Source: an uncultured Actinomycetes bacterium (lineage in GTDB: Bacteria > Actinomycetota > Acidimicrobiia > Acidimicrobiales > Acidimicrobilacustridaceae). From it: DNA of 64,000 nucleotides. Position 1 is the stretch's first letter, and each line of letters opens with the position of its first letter. The stretch is from positions 124,001-188,000 of the forward strand of contig CALEHQ010000042.1 in the NCBI GenBank assembly GCA_937876315.1, read 5' to 3'. The position numbers and the translations under genes are program-made. A model generated the notes under the pieces. That model ran no database searches, had not been told where the DNA came from, and saw only the letters and a list, made by a program, of their open reading frames with translations. This document shows positions 1 through 8,358 of the stretch, one piece after another.

Positions 1-954
1 ATGGCAGGTCCCACGATCGCAACACATGGGACCGACGAACAATGTGACACGTTGCTTCGACAACTATTCACCGGCGAAGACGCATGGTGTCAGTTGTTCT
101 CCGAGCCCGGCGCCGGTTCCGACCTCGCTGGTCTTGGTTGTCGAGCAGTTCGCGATGGCGACGAATGGGTCATTACCGGTCAAAAGGTATGGAACACCCT
201 GGCCCACATTGCCAACCGGGGAATGCTTGTCGCTCGCACCGATCCCAACACACCAAAACACAAAGGTCTCACCTACTTCGCCCTCGACATGAAGGCACCC
301 GGCGTCGAAGTCCGGCCTCTGCGCCAGATGACTGGCGAAGCAGAATTCAACGAGGTGTACCTCACCGAAGTGCGGGTACCCGACTCTGATCGCATCGGAG
401 AAGTCGGCGAAGGTTGGCGCGTCTCGATGACAACTCTTGCAAACGAGCGCACCACCATCGGTGGTGGCGGCGGAACACCGCAACAGGGCTCGGGAGCAAT
501 CGCCGAAGCTCTTCGGCTCTGGGCCAGCGACGAATCGGCCCATACTGCGGTAACTCGCGATCGACTTATGCAACTCTGGATAAATGCCGAAGTTCTTCGC
601 CTCACGAATATTCGCGCATCACAGAACAGACGCATTGGCAACCCAGGTCCTGAAGGTTCGATTGCCAAGCTTCAGTTCGCAGAAGTGAACAAAGACATTT
701 ACGAATTCTGCGTCGAACTTCTCGGAGCAAAGGCTCTCATTGACTATGACTACACGATGAAGCGCTCCGATCACATTGGCCTCATCGGCCCACCAGGATC
801 TGGACGAAAGATGTTCTTGCGTTCTCGTGCGAATTCAATCGAAGGTGGCACCTCCGAGATTCAACGAAACATTCTCGGTGAACGCGTTCTTGGACTTCCC
901 GGCGAACCGAGAGTCGATAAGGAACTCCCCTGGATCGACGTTCCCCGCAACTAA
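1..954 (+). CDS. Acyl-CoA dehydrogenase, 3' part (5' end outside window)
   Basis: FAD-dependent alpha,beta-dehydrogenation of an acyl-CoA thioester in the cytoplasm. The visible 317 residues hold the middle and C-terminal domains: the flavin/substrate loop SEPGAGSD at 34-41, a WVITGQKVW strand at 56-64, and the C-terminal IEGGTSEIQRNILGERVLG signature near 281-299. The family is usually 380-400 residues, so about 70-80 N-terminal residues lie upstream, and the ATG at base 1 is probably internal. The position of the MCAD-type catalytic Glu is Gly here (IEGGT). A Glu in LANERTTIG (149) is the more likely base, as in isovaleryl-CoA dehydrogenase-type enzymes (inference). A thioesterase gene follows after 9 bases, so the two probably share a transcript. 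Substrate chain type is unknown. Confidence 0.9.
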   Translation: MAGPTIATHGTDEQCDTLLRQLFTGEDAWCQLFSEPGAGSDLAGLGCRAVRDGDEWVITGQKVWNTLAHIANRGMLVARTDPNTPKHKGLTYFALDMKAPGVEVRPLRQMTGEAEFNEVYLTEVRVPDSDRIGEVGEGWRVSMTTLANERTTIGGGGGTPQQGSGAIAEALRLWASDESAHTAVTRDRLMQLWINAEVLRLTNIRASQNRRIGNPGPEGSIAKLQFAEVNKDIYEFCVELLGAKALIDYDYTMKRSDHIGLIGPPGSGRKMFLRSRANSIEGGTSEIQRNILGERVLGLPGEPRVDKELPWIDVPRN

Positions 955-963
955 TCACAGACA

Positions 964-1395
964 ATGCGGATCTCACTCGATATTTCGACGAACCCAAGCG
1001 ACTATGCGTTTTTCTTCGACATCCGTGTCCGCTTCGCGGAAACCGACGCCATGGGCGTCGCTCATCATTCCTCGTACGTTGCGTGGCTCGAAGCATCCCG
1101 AGTCGAGTTCCTACGCAAACTCGGGACCCCCTACCCCGATATTCGCGCCCAAGGTTTCGACTTTGCAGTGCTCGAATTATTTACGAACTATCGCCGGTCG
1201 GCTCAATTCGATGATGTTGTGCGAGTTCATACGGGAATTTCCTTGTTTAAGGCCGCAACATTCCAGATGAACTATCTCCTCGTCGTCGAAGGCGAGGTCT
1301 GCGCGCTTGCCGCTACTGTGCACGGCGTTGTCGACGCCACAGGTCGCGCGGCTAGGGCTCCATTGTGGATGCGGGAACTGCTCGCAGGCGCCTGA
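964..1395 (+). CDS. Acyl-CoA thioesterase, 4HBT/YbgC hotdog family
   Basis: A 143-residue single hotdog-fold protein that should hydrolyse a short-chain or aromatic acyl-CoA. The family signature is clear at residues 24-50: FAETDAMGVAHHSSYVAWLE, with the catalytic-type Asp28, a His pair at 34-35 and Tyr38. Length fits the 4-hydroxybenzoyl-CoA thioesterase/YbgC group (about 130-150). The start ATG lies 9 bases after the acyl-CoA dehydrogenase stop with no separate promoter visible, so it is probably the second gene of that transcript and may release free acids or CoA in the same pathway (inference). It converges almost stop-to-stop with the crotonase-family gene on the other strand. Confidence 0.85.
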   Translation: MRISLDISTNPSDYAFFFDIRVRFAETDAMGVAHHSSYVAWLEASRVEFLRKLGTPYPDIRAQGFDFAVLELFTNYRRSAQFDDVVRVHTGISLFKAATFQMNYLLVVEGEVCALAATVHGVVDATGRAARAPLWMRELLAGA

Positions 1396-1397
1396 TC

Positions 1398-2201
1398 TCA
1401 ATCGCGAAAGACTGGTTTTCGACCTTCGGCCCTGGCTGCGACTGATTCGTCCCAGTTCTTTGTCGTCAGACGTACGTATAACTGTGCCGTCATCTCATTG
1501 CGCATATGCGATCGAAAACTCGTTGACTCAAGTCCACCAAGAATCATCTTCTTTGTGAGCTCTATTCCAATCCGACTCAAACCAGCGATTTGCTCCGCAA
1601 TCTCGATTGCAGTGGTGAGAAGTTCCGAGCGAGGAACAACTCTGGAGACAAGCCCAGCGCGCTCCGCTTCGTCGACTCCCATGTCTCGTCCTGTAAGCAT
1701 CAATTCGCTTGACCGTCCGGCCCCAATGATGCGCGGGAGGATGAAACTCAAACCAAGTTCGGTTGCAGTGAGACCGTTGTTAATACCAGCAGCCCGGAAA
1801 TACGCTTCGGGCGACGCGACACGAATATCACAGGCTGCGGCGAGACAGAGACCGCCTCCGATTGCCGCTCCATTGATCGCAGCGATCACGGGTTGAGGCA
1901 TATCCTGGATCCCCAGAATGATGTCGTCGAGCAACTTTCCCGCTCGTTGAGCAATCACAGTGGGAGTCAATCCTTCAATATGCGGAATCGTTCCAGAAAC
2001 CTTTTGGTCAGCACCCGAGCAAAAACCCTCACCAGCACCAGTGATGATGACTGCTCGAGTGTCGTTGTCATGAGCAACCTGTTCCAGCTGCTCACGTAAC
2101 GGCAACATCACGTCGAATGCCATGGCGTTCATACGCTCAGGCCGATTCAACGTGATTACAGTGACCGATGGAATGGGCTTGTTTACCAGTACGAACGACA
2201 T
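1398..2201 (-). CDS. Enoyl-CoA hydratase/isomerase (crotonase) family protein lacking both hydratase glutamates
   Basis: A crotonase-fold protein of about 267 residues. It shows ITLNRPERMNAM near the N-terminus, the oxyanion-hole segment GEGFCSGAD, and NGAAIGGGLCLAAACDI, then a GLSFILPRIIG stretch typical of actinobacterial EchA-like proteins. The start is set at the second of two tandem ATGs because a GAGGGGGA ribosome-binding site sits four bases upstream of it; a longer frame to 2246 has no such support. Aligning with rat hydratase, both catalytic Glu positions (GGGCEL and GQPE) are non-acidic here (Cys and Ala), so water addition to enoyl-CoA is unlikely. Isomerase, thioesterase or another crotonase chemistry is possible. 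Convergent with the thioesterase gene. Confidence 0.85.
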   Translation of the reverse strand: MSFVLVNKPIPSVTVITLNRPERMNAMAFDVMLPLREQLEQVAHDNDTRAVIITGAGEGFCSGADQKVSGTIPHIEGLTPTVIAQRAGKLLDDIILGIQDMPQPVIAAINGAAIGGGLCLAAACDIRVASPEAYFRAAGINNGLTATELGLSFILPRIIGAGRSSELMLTGRDMGVDEAERAGLVSRVVPRSELLTTAIEIAEQIAGLSRIGIELTKKMILGGLESTSFRSHMRNEMTAQLYVRLTTKNWDESVAARAEGRKPVFRD

Positions 2202-2445
2202 CATTCCCCCTCTAGAGCACAGCGATGAAGGCACCTTAGCCACCACTTTTCAATAGATTTCGATGAATGTGGCCTATGACCCGTCAAGGGTGCACAGCGC
2301 AGAGCCCGCCAACCGGTAGCGTCAACTGCGGTTTCAGGCGTGTCTGCACTCCCCAATGAGTCGCTGCCTGCATCACCGTCACAGCGTGACTACAACGATC
2401 GACAACACCAGATCGGCGTTCTTTTGCCGGCGAAGGAGGCCCCCA

Positions 2446-2724
2446 ATGGGTGCCCAAAGAACAAGTTTCGAAAAACTCCAACGAGATCGCGACAAAAAGG
2501 CCAAACAAGCCCTAAAGCGTGAACGCCGCCAGACCGGCGAGCCCCGCATCGGTGCCGACGGCGAAGAAGAACTCGTAGAACTCTCAACTGAAGGCGATCT
2601 TTCTGCAGCAGAATTGCTTGCGCAGATTGAGTTGATCCATAAGCAACTCGACGACAAAGTCATCGACTTCGATGAGTTCGAAGAGCGCAAGACCGACCTC
2701 ATGGCCCGCTTACCGATCGACTAA
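2446..2724 (+). CDS. Small highly charged hypothetical protein with SHOCT-like C-terminus
   Basis: A 92-residue protein of unknown function. The start is chosen by the canonical AAGGAGG site nine bases before the ATG; an upstream in-frame extension to 2356 has no such signal. Residues 8-29 are very basic (RDRDKKAKQALKRERR), which suggests nucleic-acid or ribosome contact. The C-terminal 35 residues (AELLAQIELIHKQLDDKVIDF region) form an amphipathic two-helix segment resembling a SHOCT motif, a short domain often found at protein termini. No transmembrane segment or signal peptide is seen. It ends two bases from the convergent nitronate monooxygenase gene. Confidence 0.7.
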   Translation: MGAQRTSFEKLQRDRDKKAKQALKRERRQTGEPRIGADGEEELVELSTEGDLSAAELLAQIELIHKQLDDKVIDFDEFEERKTDLMARLPID

Positions 2725-2725
2725 T

Positions 2726-3661
2726 TCACTTCACGTACGTCGAGGCCAGGTCGCTCAAAACTGCAAGACATTCGTTTGAGCAGTTCTTGATGACATCAGC
2801 CACCGGCTCAATAGATTCGATACGGCCAGCAACAGCGCCGCCCAAAGCGAGTGCCGCATCCATATCGCCCCCGAAGTAAAGCTCGCTGTGGCGTGCCATG
2901 TGCTCCATCGCGTTTGTACTTGTATCAAATTCAAGCGCGTTACTTCGGTCAGTGCGAAGCACGCGAAGTGATGGAGCCGCATGCCGGTTCAGCAGCACCG
3001 TGTCAGTTTCCGCCGCATCAACAATCGCCTGTTTCCAGTTGTCGTGGATTGGGGATTCCAAAGTCGCCACCATGCGGGTACCCATTTGAATCGCCTCAGC
3101 GCCCAAAGCGAGCGCAGCGGCCATCGTTCGGCCATCGACGAATCCCCCTGCTGCGATCACCGGAACGTCCACGCTGGTAGCTACCAACGGCAACAGCACC
3201 ATGGTTGAGACGTCACTGGGATTTTTGAATCCCCCACCCTCTGAACCCTCGACGACGAGGCCATCGACGCCAGCATCAACAGCCTTGAGCGCTGCCCGAA
3301 GTGTAGGAACAACGTGGAAGACGGTGAGGCCAGCATCTTTCAATTGAGATGTGTAGGTGCGGGGATCACCTGCGGAGGTGATCACAAACCGCACGCCTTG
3401 GTCGACAACGAACTCAACGATCGAAGGATCACGGACAAACGCCTGAGCAATGTTGACGCCAAATGGTCGGTCGGTCAGATCGGCCATCTTCGCGATCTCA
3501 CCTCGGATCGCTGCGAGGTCCCCCGACGATGTTTCGATAATTCCCATCGCACCGGCATTGGAGACCGCTGATGCCAGTTGTGCTCGGGCGATGTAGCCCA
3601 TTGGCGCCTGCACTATCGGAATTTTGATCCCGAGCATCCGGGTAATGCGGTTGTCAAACAT
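2726..3661 (-). CDS. Nitronate monooxygenase-like (2-nitropropane dioxygenase family) flavoprotein
   Basis: An FMN-binding TIM-barrel protein of 311 residues. It has the N-terminal GIKIPIVQAPMGYIA phosphate-loop region, an ITSAGDP segment, VDGLVVEGSEGGGFKN, and the FMN-phosphate site VPVIAAGGFVDGRTMAAALALGAEAIQMGTR (in pieces). Length fits class I enzymes (310-360). The catalytic His expected in the EGSEAGGH motif is replaced by Phe (GGGFKN), so classical nitronate oxidation is doubtful; such variants may act as enoyl reductases or other FMN oxidoreductases (inference). The gene stands alone, converging with the small charged protein. Start chosen at MFDNRITRMLG, which matches the usual N-terminus; only a weak ribosome site (GGAAGATG) precedes it. 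Confidence 0.85.
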   Translation of the reverse strand: MFDNRITRMLGIKIPIVQAPMGYIARAQLASAVSNAGAMGIIETSSGDLAAIRGEIAKMADLTDRPFGVNIAQAFVRDPSIVEFVVDQGVRFVITSAGDPRTYTSQLKDAGLTVFHVVPTLRAALKAVDAGVDGLVVEGSEGGGFKNPSDVSTMVLLPLVATSVDVPVIAAGGFVDGRTMAAALALGAEAIQMGTRMVATLESPIHDNWKQAIVDAAETDTVLLNRHAAPSLRVLRTDRSNALEFDTSTNAMEHMARHSELYFGGDMDAALALGGAVAGRIESIEPVADVIKNCSNECLAVLSDLASTYVK

Positions 3662-3753
3662 GTTTCATCTTCCATCAGACTTGGAAAAGCCGAGCGAACC
3701 TGCAAACCCGCCGTGTATCGCAGCGAACAGTTGCCCTAGCGCCAGTCGAAGCG

Positions 3754-4179
3754 TCAAACCGGCTCGTAGATCTCGTAGATGAGTCTGCCGCCGTCGCTAA
3801 CCTGACCGCGCCCGAAGAGGTGGAGCGCATTGAGCCAGCGGTAGCGCTCGTCGCCTGCTTCAAACTCCATGCCCACATAGACCGGAGCCTTCCCCATACC
3901 TGATGACCAATCTGCCCGCCCCTTATAGGCAAGGTAGATCGGTGCGCCATCGTCGGTCATGAGCGTCATCCGGATATCGAACGTGCCCACACCCTGCGCA
4001 TCGATCGCCAGCCAATCGGCTGCGGCATGACCTACAAGGCTGGCGCTGAGCCGAGGACCATCGATACGGGCCTCATTGATCTCTTGCACAATGCGGGTGC
4101 CCGCCGGGGTGGCTCCGAGCATGTAGAGGCCGTCAGAGGCGACGGCAAGGGTCAAGGTGGCAAAGGGTCGCAGTTCCAT
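3754..4179 (-). CDS. DUF3237 family protein
   Basis: A 141-residue protein of the DUF3237 family, whose biochemical role is not known. Family features are visible: the opening MELRPFATLTL strand, LIVEIN-like VQEINEARIDGPRL, the segment DIRMTLMTDDGAPIYLAYKGR, and the late YRWLNALHLFGRG. It is predicted to be an all-beta, soluble, cytoplasmic protein. The frame stays open upstream to 4521, but those extra residues overlap the divergent helicase gene and have no family similarity, so the ATG at 4179, preceded by AGAGG, is chosen. In other actinobacteria DUF3237 genes lie near aromatic or terpenoid degradation genes, which fits this window (inference). Confidence 0.8.
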   Translation of the reverse strand: MELRPFATLTLAVASDGLYMLGATPAGTRIVQEINEARIDGPRLSASLVGHAAADWLAIDAQGVGTFDIRMTLMTDDGAPIYLAYKGRADWSSGMGKAPVYVGMEFEAGDERYRWLNALHLFGRGQVSDGGRLIYEIYEPV

Positions 4180-4314
4180 CCTCTGATCATTCCATGTGGC
4201 TGCCCAGAGGAGCGGTTTCTGGGACCGACGCCATGGGCCACAGGTGTCGATTCGTTCTTGTGCCCTCGGCGTGGGAGCGTGGAGGCCGACCGGAGCGGTC
4301 GAGGAGAGCAACTG

Positions 4315-6027
4315 ATGGAAGATTTGACCGGGAACACGACCTTCGCCGACCTGGCACTTCGACCTGAATTGGTCGAGGCATTGTCCAGCCTTGGCTACGA
4401 AGAGCCGACCCCAATTCAGCGTGAATCCATTCCGCCGTTGATCGCCGGCCAAGATCTCCTGGGTCAGGCAGCAACAGGAACGGGTAAGACCGCAGCGTTC
4501 GCATTGCCGATGCTCCAGCATCTCGAAACCGACAATCGATCAAAGAACCCAACCGGTTTAATCCTCGTCCCCACCCGCGAACTCGCGATGCAGGTTTCTG
4601 AAGCTGTTCACAAATACGGGCGTGCCTTGGGCGCTCGAGTTCTACCTATATACGGCGGACAACCGATCGGTCGGCAACTCCAGGCACTGAGCCGGGGCGT
4701 CGATGTTGTGGTCGCAACGCCAGGTCGCGCCGTCGATCACATCAAGCGAGGAACGATTCCCCTCAAAAACATCGCAATGGTTGTGCTCGACGAGGCCGAC
4801 GAAATGCTCGACATGGGATTCGCTGAAGATCTCGATGCCATCCTTGGCGCCCTACCCACTGAGCGTCAGACCATTCTGTTCTCCGCAACCATGCCCAAAC
4901 GAATCGAATCACTGGCACGACGACACCTCTCCAACCCCACGACTATTCGCATTGAGGCACCAGTTGTTGCGAAGGGTGATGCACCGAAAGTACGTCAACT
5001 CGCGTTCATGGTGCCACGGTCGCATAAGCCCGCTGCACTTGGTCGCATTCTTGATGTTGAGGCTCCTGCGGCAGCAATCGTCTTCTGCCGCACTCGCGTT
5101 GAAGTTGATCAACTCACGGAAACGCTAAATGGCCGCGGTTACCGCGCCGAGGCACTCCATGGCGGAATGAACCAAGAGGGACGAGATCGAGTTATGGCTC
5201 GCGTCCGGAGCGGCAATGCCGATCTCCTCATTGCAACCGATGTTGCGGCTCGAGGCCTCGATATCGATCTGCTTACCCACGTCGTGAACTACGACGTCCC
5301 GTCCGCCCCTGAGTCCTACGTACACCGCATCGGGCGAGTTGGCAGAGCAGGGCGCGAAGGCGTTGCCATCACACTGGCCGAACCACGCGAACATCGCCTG
5401 CTTGAAAACATTCAGCGAGTGACCGGCGACAAAATCGCGATCGAGAAAGTGCCGACGATTTCCGATCTTCGCAATCGACGCATGGAACTCACCCTCGAGA
5501 CACTGCGGGAAACACTGCTCGACGACGATCTCGACCGTTATCGCACGATCGTCGAATCACTGACCGATGAGTTCGACTTGTTCGAAGTTGCACTCGCTGC
5601 AGTGAAACTCACCCACGAAGCGACGACCGGAGCCGAAGACGAAGTTGAGATTCCCGAGGTTGAGGTTCGTCGCGCCAAAGATCGCAAGAATGATCGAGGA
5701 GACCGCAGTGACCGTGGTGACCGTGGAGACCGCGACAAGAAGAGCAAGAAGAACAAGGACCGCTCAATCGGAGTCGATTCAACTCGCTTGTACTTCCCCA
5801 TCGGGCGCTCGGCACAGGTACGTCCAGGAGACCTCGTCGGTGCCATCACCGGCGAAACTGGCCTTGCAGGCAAACAGATTGGTTCCATCGAGATCGCTGA
5901 CAAGTTCTCGCTGGTTGAAGTTCCTGAGAAGTCAGCGGACGACATCATTCGGGCAATGAAGAAGACGACCATCAAGGGTCGCAAGGTTGTCCCGCGTCGA
6001 GAGCGTTTTCAACGTTTCGAACGCTGA
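4315..6027 (+). CDS. deaD: DEAD-box ATP-dependent RNA helicase, CsdA/DeaD type
   Basis: A 570-residue RNA helicase likely to act in ribosome assembly or mRNA turnover, particularly in the cold. Visible elements: Q motif around 10-35 (GYEEPTPIQ), Walker A AATGTGKT at 52-59, PTRELAMQV, TPGR, the DEAD box at 159-162, SAT near 190, and motif VI HRIGRVGRAGR from 337. A basic, low-complexity linker (453-485, GDR repeats) leads to a DbpA/CsdA-type RNA-binding domain at about 492-566. The start is placed at the ATG preceded by GAGGAG; the open frame before it (from 4027) is antisense to the DUF3237 gene. CsdA, DbpA and RhlE relatives differ mainly in this tail, so deaD is the best but not certain name. 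Confidence 0.93.
   Translation: MEDLTGNTTFADLALRPELVEALSSLGYEEPTPIQRESIPPLIAGQDLLGQAATGTGKTAAFALPMLQHLETDNRSKNPTGLILVPTRELAMQVSEAVHKYGRALGARVLPIYGGQPIGRQLQALSRGVDVVVATPGRAVDHIKRGTIPLKNIAMVVLDEADEMLDMGFAEDLDAILGALPTERQTILFSATMPKRIESLARRHLSNPTTIRIEAPVVAKGDAPKVRQLAFMVPRSHKPAALGRILDVEAPAAAIVFCRTRVEVDQLTETLNGRGYRAEALHGGMNQEGRDRVMARVRSGNADLLIATDVAARGLDIDLLTHVVNYDVPSAPESYVHRIGRVGRAGREGVAITLAEPREHRLLENIQRVTGDKIAIEKVPTISDLRNRRMELTLETLRETLLDDDLDRYRTIVESLTDEFDLFEVALAAVKLTHEATTGAEDEVEIPEVEVRRAKDRKNDRGDRSDRGDRGDRDKKSKKNKDRSIGVDSTRLYFPIGRSAQVRPGDLVGAITGETGLAGKQIGSIEIADKFSLVEVPEKSADDIIRAMKKTTIKGRKVVPRRERFQRFER
5692..5736 (+). repeat. 9-bp tandem repeat coding GDR units in the helicase linker
   Basis: Four to five imperfect copies of a 9-base unit of the form GACCGYGGW lie in frame and encode the GDRSDRGDRGDRD run of the RNA helicase linker. 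It is a coding low-complexity repeat typical of RGG/GDR-like RNA-binding tails, and its length may vary between strains. Confidence 0.6.
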
Positions 6028-6048
6028 TGAACTGAGTATTCAGGCCTC

Positions 6049-6054
6049 TACGCT
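6049..6054 (+). promoter_or_regulatory. -10 box of a leaderless promoter for the pirin gene
   Basis: TACGCT is followed by exactly six bases (TGAACT) and then the ATG at 6061, so transcription would begin at the start codon itself. No ribosome-binding site precedes this ATG, which fits leaderless translation. No clear -35 element is seen. Confidence 0.6.
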
Positions 6055-6060
6055 TGAACT

Positions 6061-7101
6061 ATGCCGGACGACATCATCCTTCAAACCGTTACCCTTGGCC
6101 TGCACTGGCCAACGATCGATCCGTTTCTCTTCTGCGCGCATCACGACGACAACTATCCGGCCGGAAACTCGCAACTAGGTCCTGACGCTTCACTTGAGGG
6201 CCGCAACATCGGTTCAGACTTTGAGGGCATTGACGGATGGCGCATGTACCACGGGTCGGTCGTTCCTGGGTTTCCACAACACCCTCACCGCGGTTTCGAG
6301 ACCATCACCTATGTCCGAGATGGAATCTGCGATCACTCCGATTCCCTTGGAGCTATCGCTCGATTCGGCGAAGGTGACGTTCAATGGATCACTGCAGGTT
6401 CCGGCATCGTGCACTCCGAGATGATGCCGCTACGAAATCAATCACAACGAAATCCACTCGAACTTTTTCAGATCTGGTTGAACCTTCCGGCTATCGACAA
6501 AATGTGTGACCCATCGTTCACAATGCTCTGGGCCGAACGGATTCCAAAAATTCGCCGCATCGATACCGACGGTCGCTTGATTGAAGTCGTCGTCATCGCC
6601 GGGGCATTCGGTGAAACCAATCCCCTCACTCCTCCTCCCAATTCTTGGGCCTCAAAGAATTCTGCCGACGTCGCCATTTGGCACCTCCATCTTGATCCAG
6701 GAACCTCGCTCGAGCTTCCACCTGCACAATCAACCGAGACAGTTCGATCGCTCTATGTCTTCGATGGCGAAGGTGTACAGATCGGCAATGCGCATTTGGG
6801 ATGCGACACCGGGTCGGTGCTTCGCTCTACCGATGCAACAATCCTTCATTCCTCGGGCGGTGCTGATTGCCTCGTACTTCAGGGTCGGCCAATTGGTGAG
6901 CCAATTGTGCAGCAGGGTCCTTTCGTGATGACTGACGAAGCGGGCCTTCGCCAGACGTTCATCGATTACCAGCGCACAGGATTTGGCGGATGGCCATGGC
7001 CAGTCGATGGCCCAGTACATGCCGCAGATCGCAAGAGGTTTGCGGTGCATCCCGACGGCCTTGCCGAGGAACCAGTCGAAGCCGACACCGCCCCTACGTG
7101 A
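6061..7101 (+). CDS. Pirin family protein (bicupin)
   Basis: A 346-residue cupin-fold protein. The N-terminal cupin holds the pirin metal site: HPHRGFETITYV at 74-85 and GDVQWITAGSGIVHSE at 105-120, giving His74, His76, His118 and Glu120 as metal ligands. The second cupin covers roughly 190-290 and lacks clear ligands, as in other pirins. The protein is longer than typical pirins (280-300) through extra N- and C-terminal segments. Pirins are either quercetinase-like dioxygenases or redox-sensing regulators; sequence does not separate these. It has its own leaderless promoter and stands between the helicase and P450 genes. Confidence 0.88.
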   Translation: MPDDIILQTVTLGLHWPTIDPFLFCAHHDDNYPAGNSQLGPDASLEGRNIGSDFEGIDGWRMYHGSVVPGFPQHPHRGFETITYVRDGICDHSDSLGAIARFGEGDVQWITAGSGIVHSEMMPLRNQSQRNPLELFQIWLNLPAIDKMCDPSFTMLWAERIPKIRRIDTDGRLIEVVVIAGAFGETNPLTPPPNSWASKNSADVAIWHLHLDPGTSLELPPAQSTETVRSLYVFDGEGVQIGNAHLGCDTGSVLRSTDATILHSSGGADCLVLQGRPIGEPIVQQGPFVMTDEAGLRQTFIDYQRTGFGGWPWPVDGPVHAADRKRFAVHPDGLAEEPVEADTAPT

Positions 7102-7130
7102 CCCGATAGCGTCAGCGACGCAGAACTCAT

Positions 7131-7152
7131 TACAGTTGTTCCGGGGGGATCA
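7131..7152 (+). promoter_or_regulatory. -10 box plus GGGGGG ribosome-binding leader of the P450 gene
   Basis: TACAGT at 7131-7136 is followed by six bases and then a run of six G (7143-7148), four bases before the ATG at 7153. If transcription starts about seven bases after the -10 box, the leader is only some ten bases and consists almost wholly of the G-rich ribosome-binding site. Confidence 0.5.
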
Positions 7153-8346
7153 ATGACACACGAGACACGAAGCGACATCGACCTTCTTGATGGCGAGTGG
7201 TACGCACGCCAGCCCTATGAACAGTGGGCGTGGATGCGTGACAACGCTCCGATCTACTGGGATGAACCGAACCAGGTTTGGGGAATCACTCGGTACGAGG
7301 ACGTCCTCGCAATCGAGAAAGACGCAAAGACCTTCTCGTCAATGCGAGGACCTCGCCCTCACGGCGAACCGCTTCCAATGATGATCTCGATGGATAACCC
7401 AGAACATCAGCGTCGTCGTTCTCTGGTGAACAGAGGCTTCACACCGAAGAAGGTGCAGGGGCACGAAGGAACAATCAGAAAGATCTGCTCGAAACTCATC
7501 GATGACGTTTCCGACAAGGGCGAATGCGATTTCGTTTGGGACATCGCCGCCCCTCTGCCTCTCCTCCTTATCGCCGACATGTTGGGATTTGAGCCCGACG
7601 CCTATGACGACCTCTTGCGATGGTCCGACGACATGATGCGCGGCACAACCGGCACACCGACGCCCGAGGTGCAACTCGCAGCGATGAACGCCGGTATTGA
7701 ATTCCGCGAGTACCAGTTACGAGTGATCGCTGATCGCCGATCACGTCCCCCGCAAGATGATCTCATCAGCACATTGGTAAATGCCGAGATCGATGGCCAA
7801 AAACTCGATGATGAATCAATCGTGAGTGAGACCTTGTTGATCCTTATCGGCGGGGATGAAACCAGTCGTCATGTCATCACATGCGGAATGCTCGCGCTAC
7901 TTGAGTTCCCCGATCAACGAGCACTGCTCGCGCAACAGCCGGAACTCATCGAGACAGGCGTCGAGGAGCTCTTACGTTGGGTCTCACCGATCAAGAACAT
8001 GTCGCGAACAGTCACTACGCCGGTCGATCTCCACGGGGAACACCTCCGAGAGGGTGACCAAGTGATGCTCTTCTATCCATCGGCAAACCGCGATTCCCGT
8101 ATTTTCGAGAATCCGGACCAGCTCGATGTGCGACGCAGTCCAAACCCTCACCTCGCGTTTGGCTTTGGGCCGCACTTCTGCCTGGGCGCATCACTTGCAC
8201 GGCTTGAGTTGAAGGTCATGTTCGAAGAGCTGCTGCATCGGCTCCCTGATATTCATCTCGCTTCTGCAGAACCACTGGAGTTCCGAGCTTCCAACTTCAT
8301 TAGCGGCCCGGAATCAATGCCCGTCCGATTCACTCCCTCGAACTAA
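7153..8346 (+). CDS. Cytochrome P450 (soluble bacterial class I type)
   Basis: A 397-residue heme monooxygenase, without a membrane anchor, that hydroxylates a small hydrophobic substrate using electrons from a ferredoxin/reductase pair encoded elsewhere. Motifs: the I-helix oxygen-activating GGDETSR near 235-241, the K-helix E-x-x-R (EELLRW) near 270, and the heme-binding loop FGFGPHFCLGASLA with the axial ligand Cys343. Its N-terminus (DLLDGEWYARQPYEQWAWMRDNAPIYWD in parts) is characteristic of the actinobacterial CYP families of terpenoid and steroid catabolism. An NTF2-fold protein follows after 12 bases and is likely co-transcribed. A second P450 with the same domain plan is at 14924-16135. 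Confidence 0.93.
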   Translation: MTHETRSDIDLLDGEWYARQPYEQWAWMRDNAPIYWDEPNQVWGITRYEDVLAIEKDAKTFSSMRGPRPHGEPLPMMISMDNPEHQRRRSLVNRGFTPKKVQGHEGTIRKICSKLIDDVSDKGECDFVWDIAAPLPLLLIADMLGFEPDAYDDLLRWSDDMMRGTTGTPTPEVQLAAMNAGIEFREYQLRVIADRRSRPPQDDLISTLVNAEIDGQKLDDESIVSETLLILIGGDETSRHVITCGMLALLEFPDQRALLAQQPELIETGVEELLRWVSPIKNMSRTVTTPVDLHGEHLREGDQVMLFYPSANRDSRIFENPDQLDVRRSPNPHLAFGFGPHFCLGASLARLELKVMFEELLHRLPDIHLASAEPLEFRASNFISGPESMPVRFTPSN

Positions 8347-8358
8347 CAGGTGTATCCC

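Noticed and set aside
4027-4314. N-terminal extension of the RNA helicase frame, and the opposite extension of the DUF3237 frame to 4521
   Set aside because: The two would overlap on opposite strands. Family similarity and ribosome sites begin only at 4315 and 4179.
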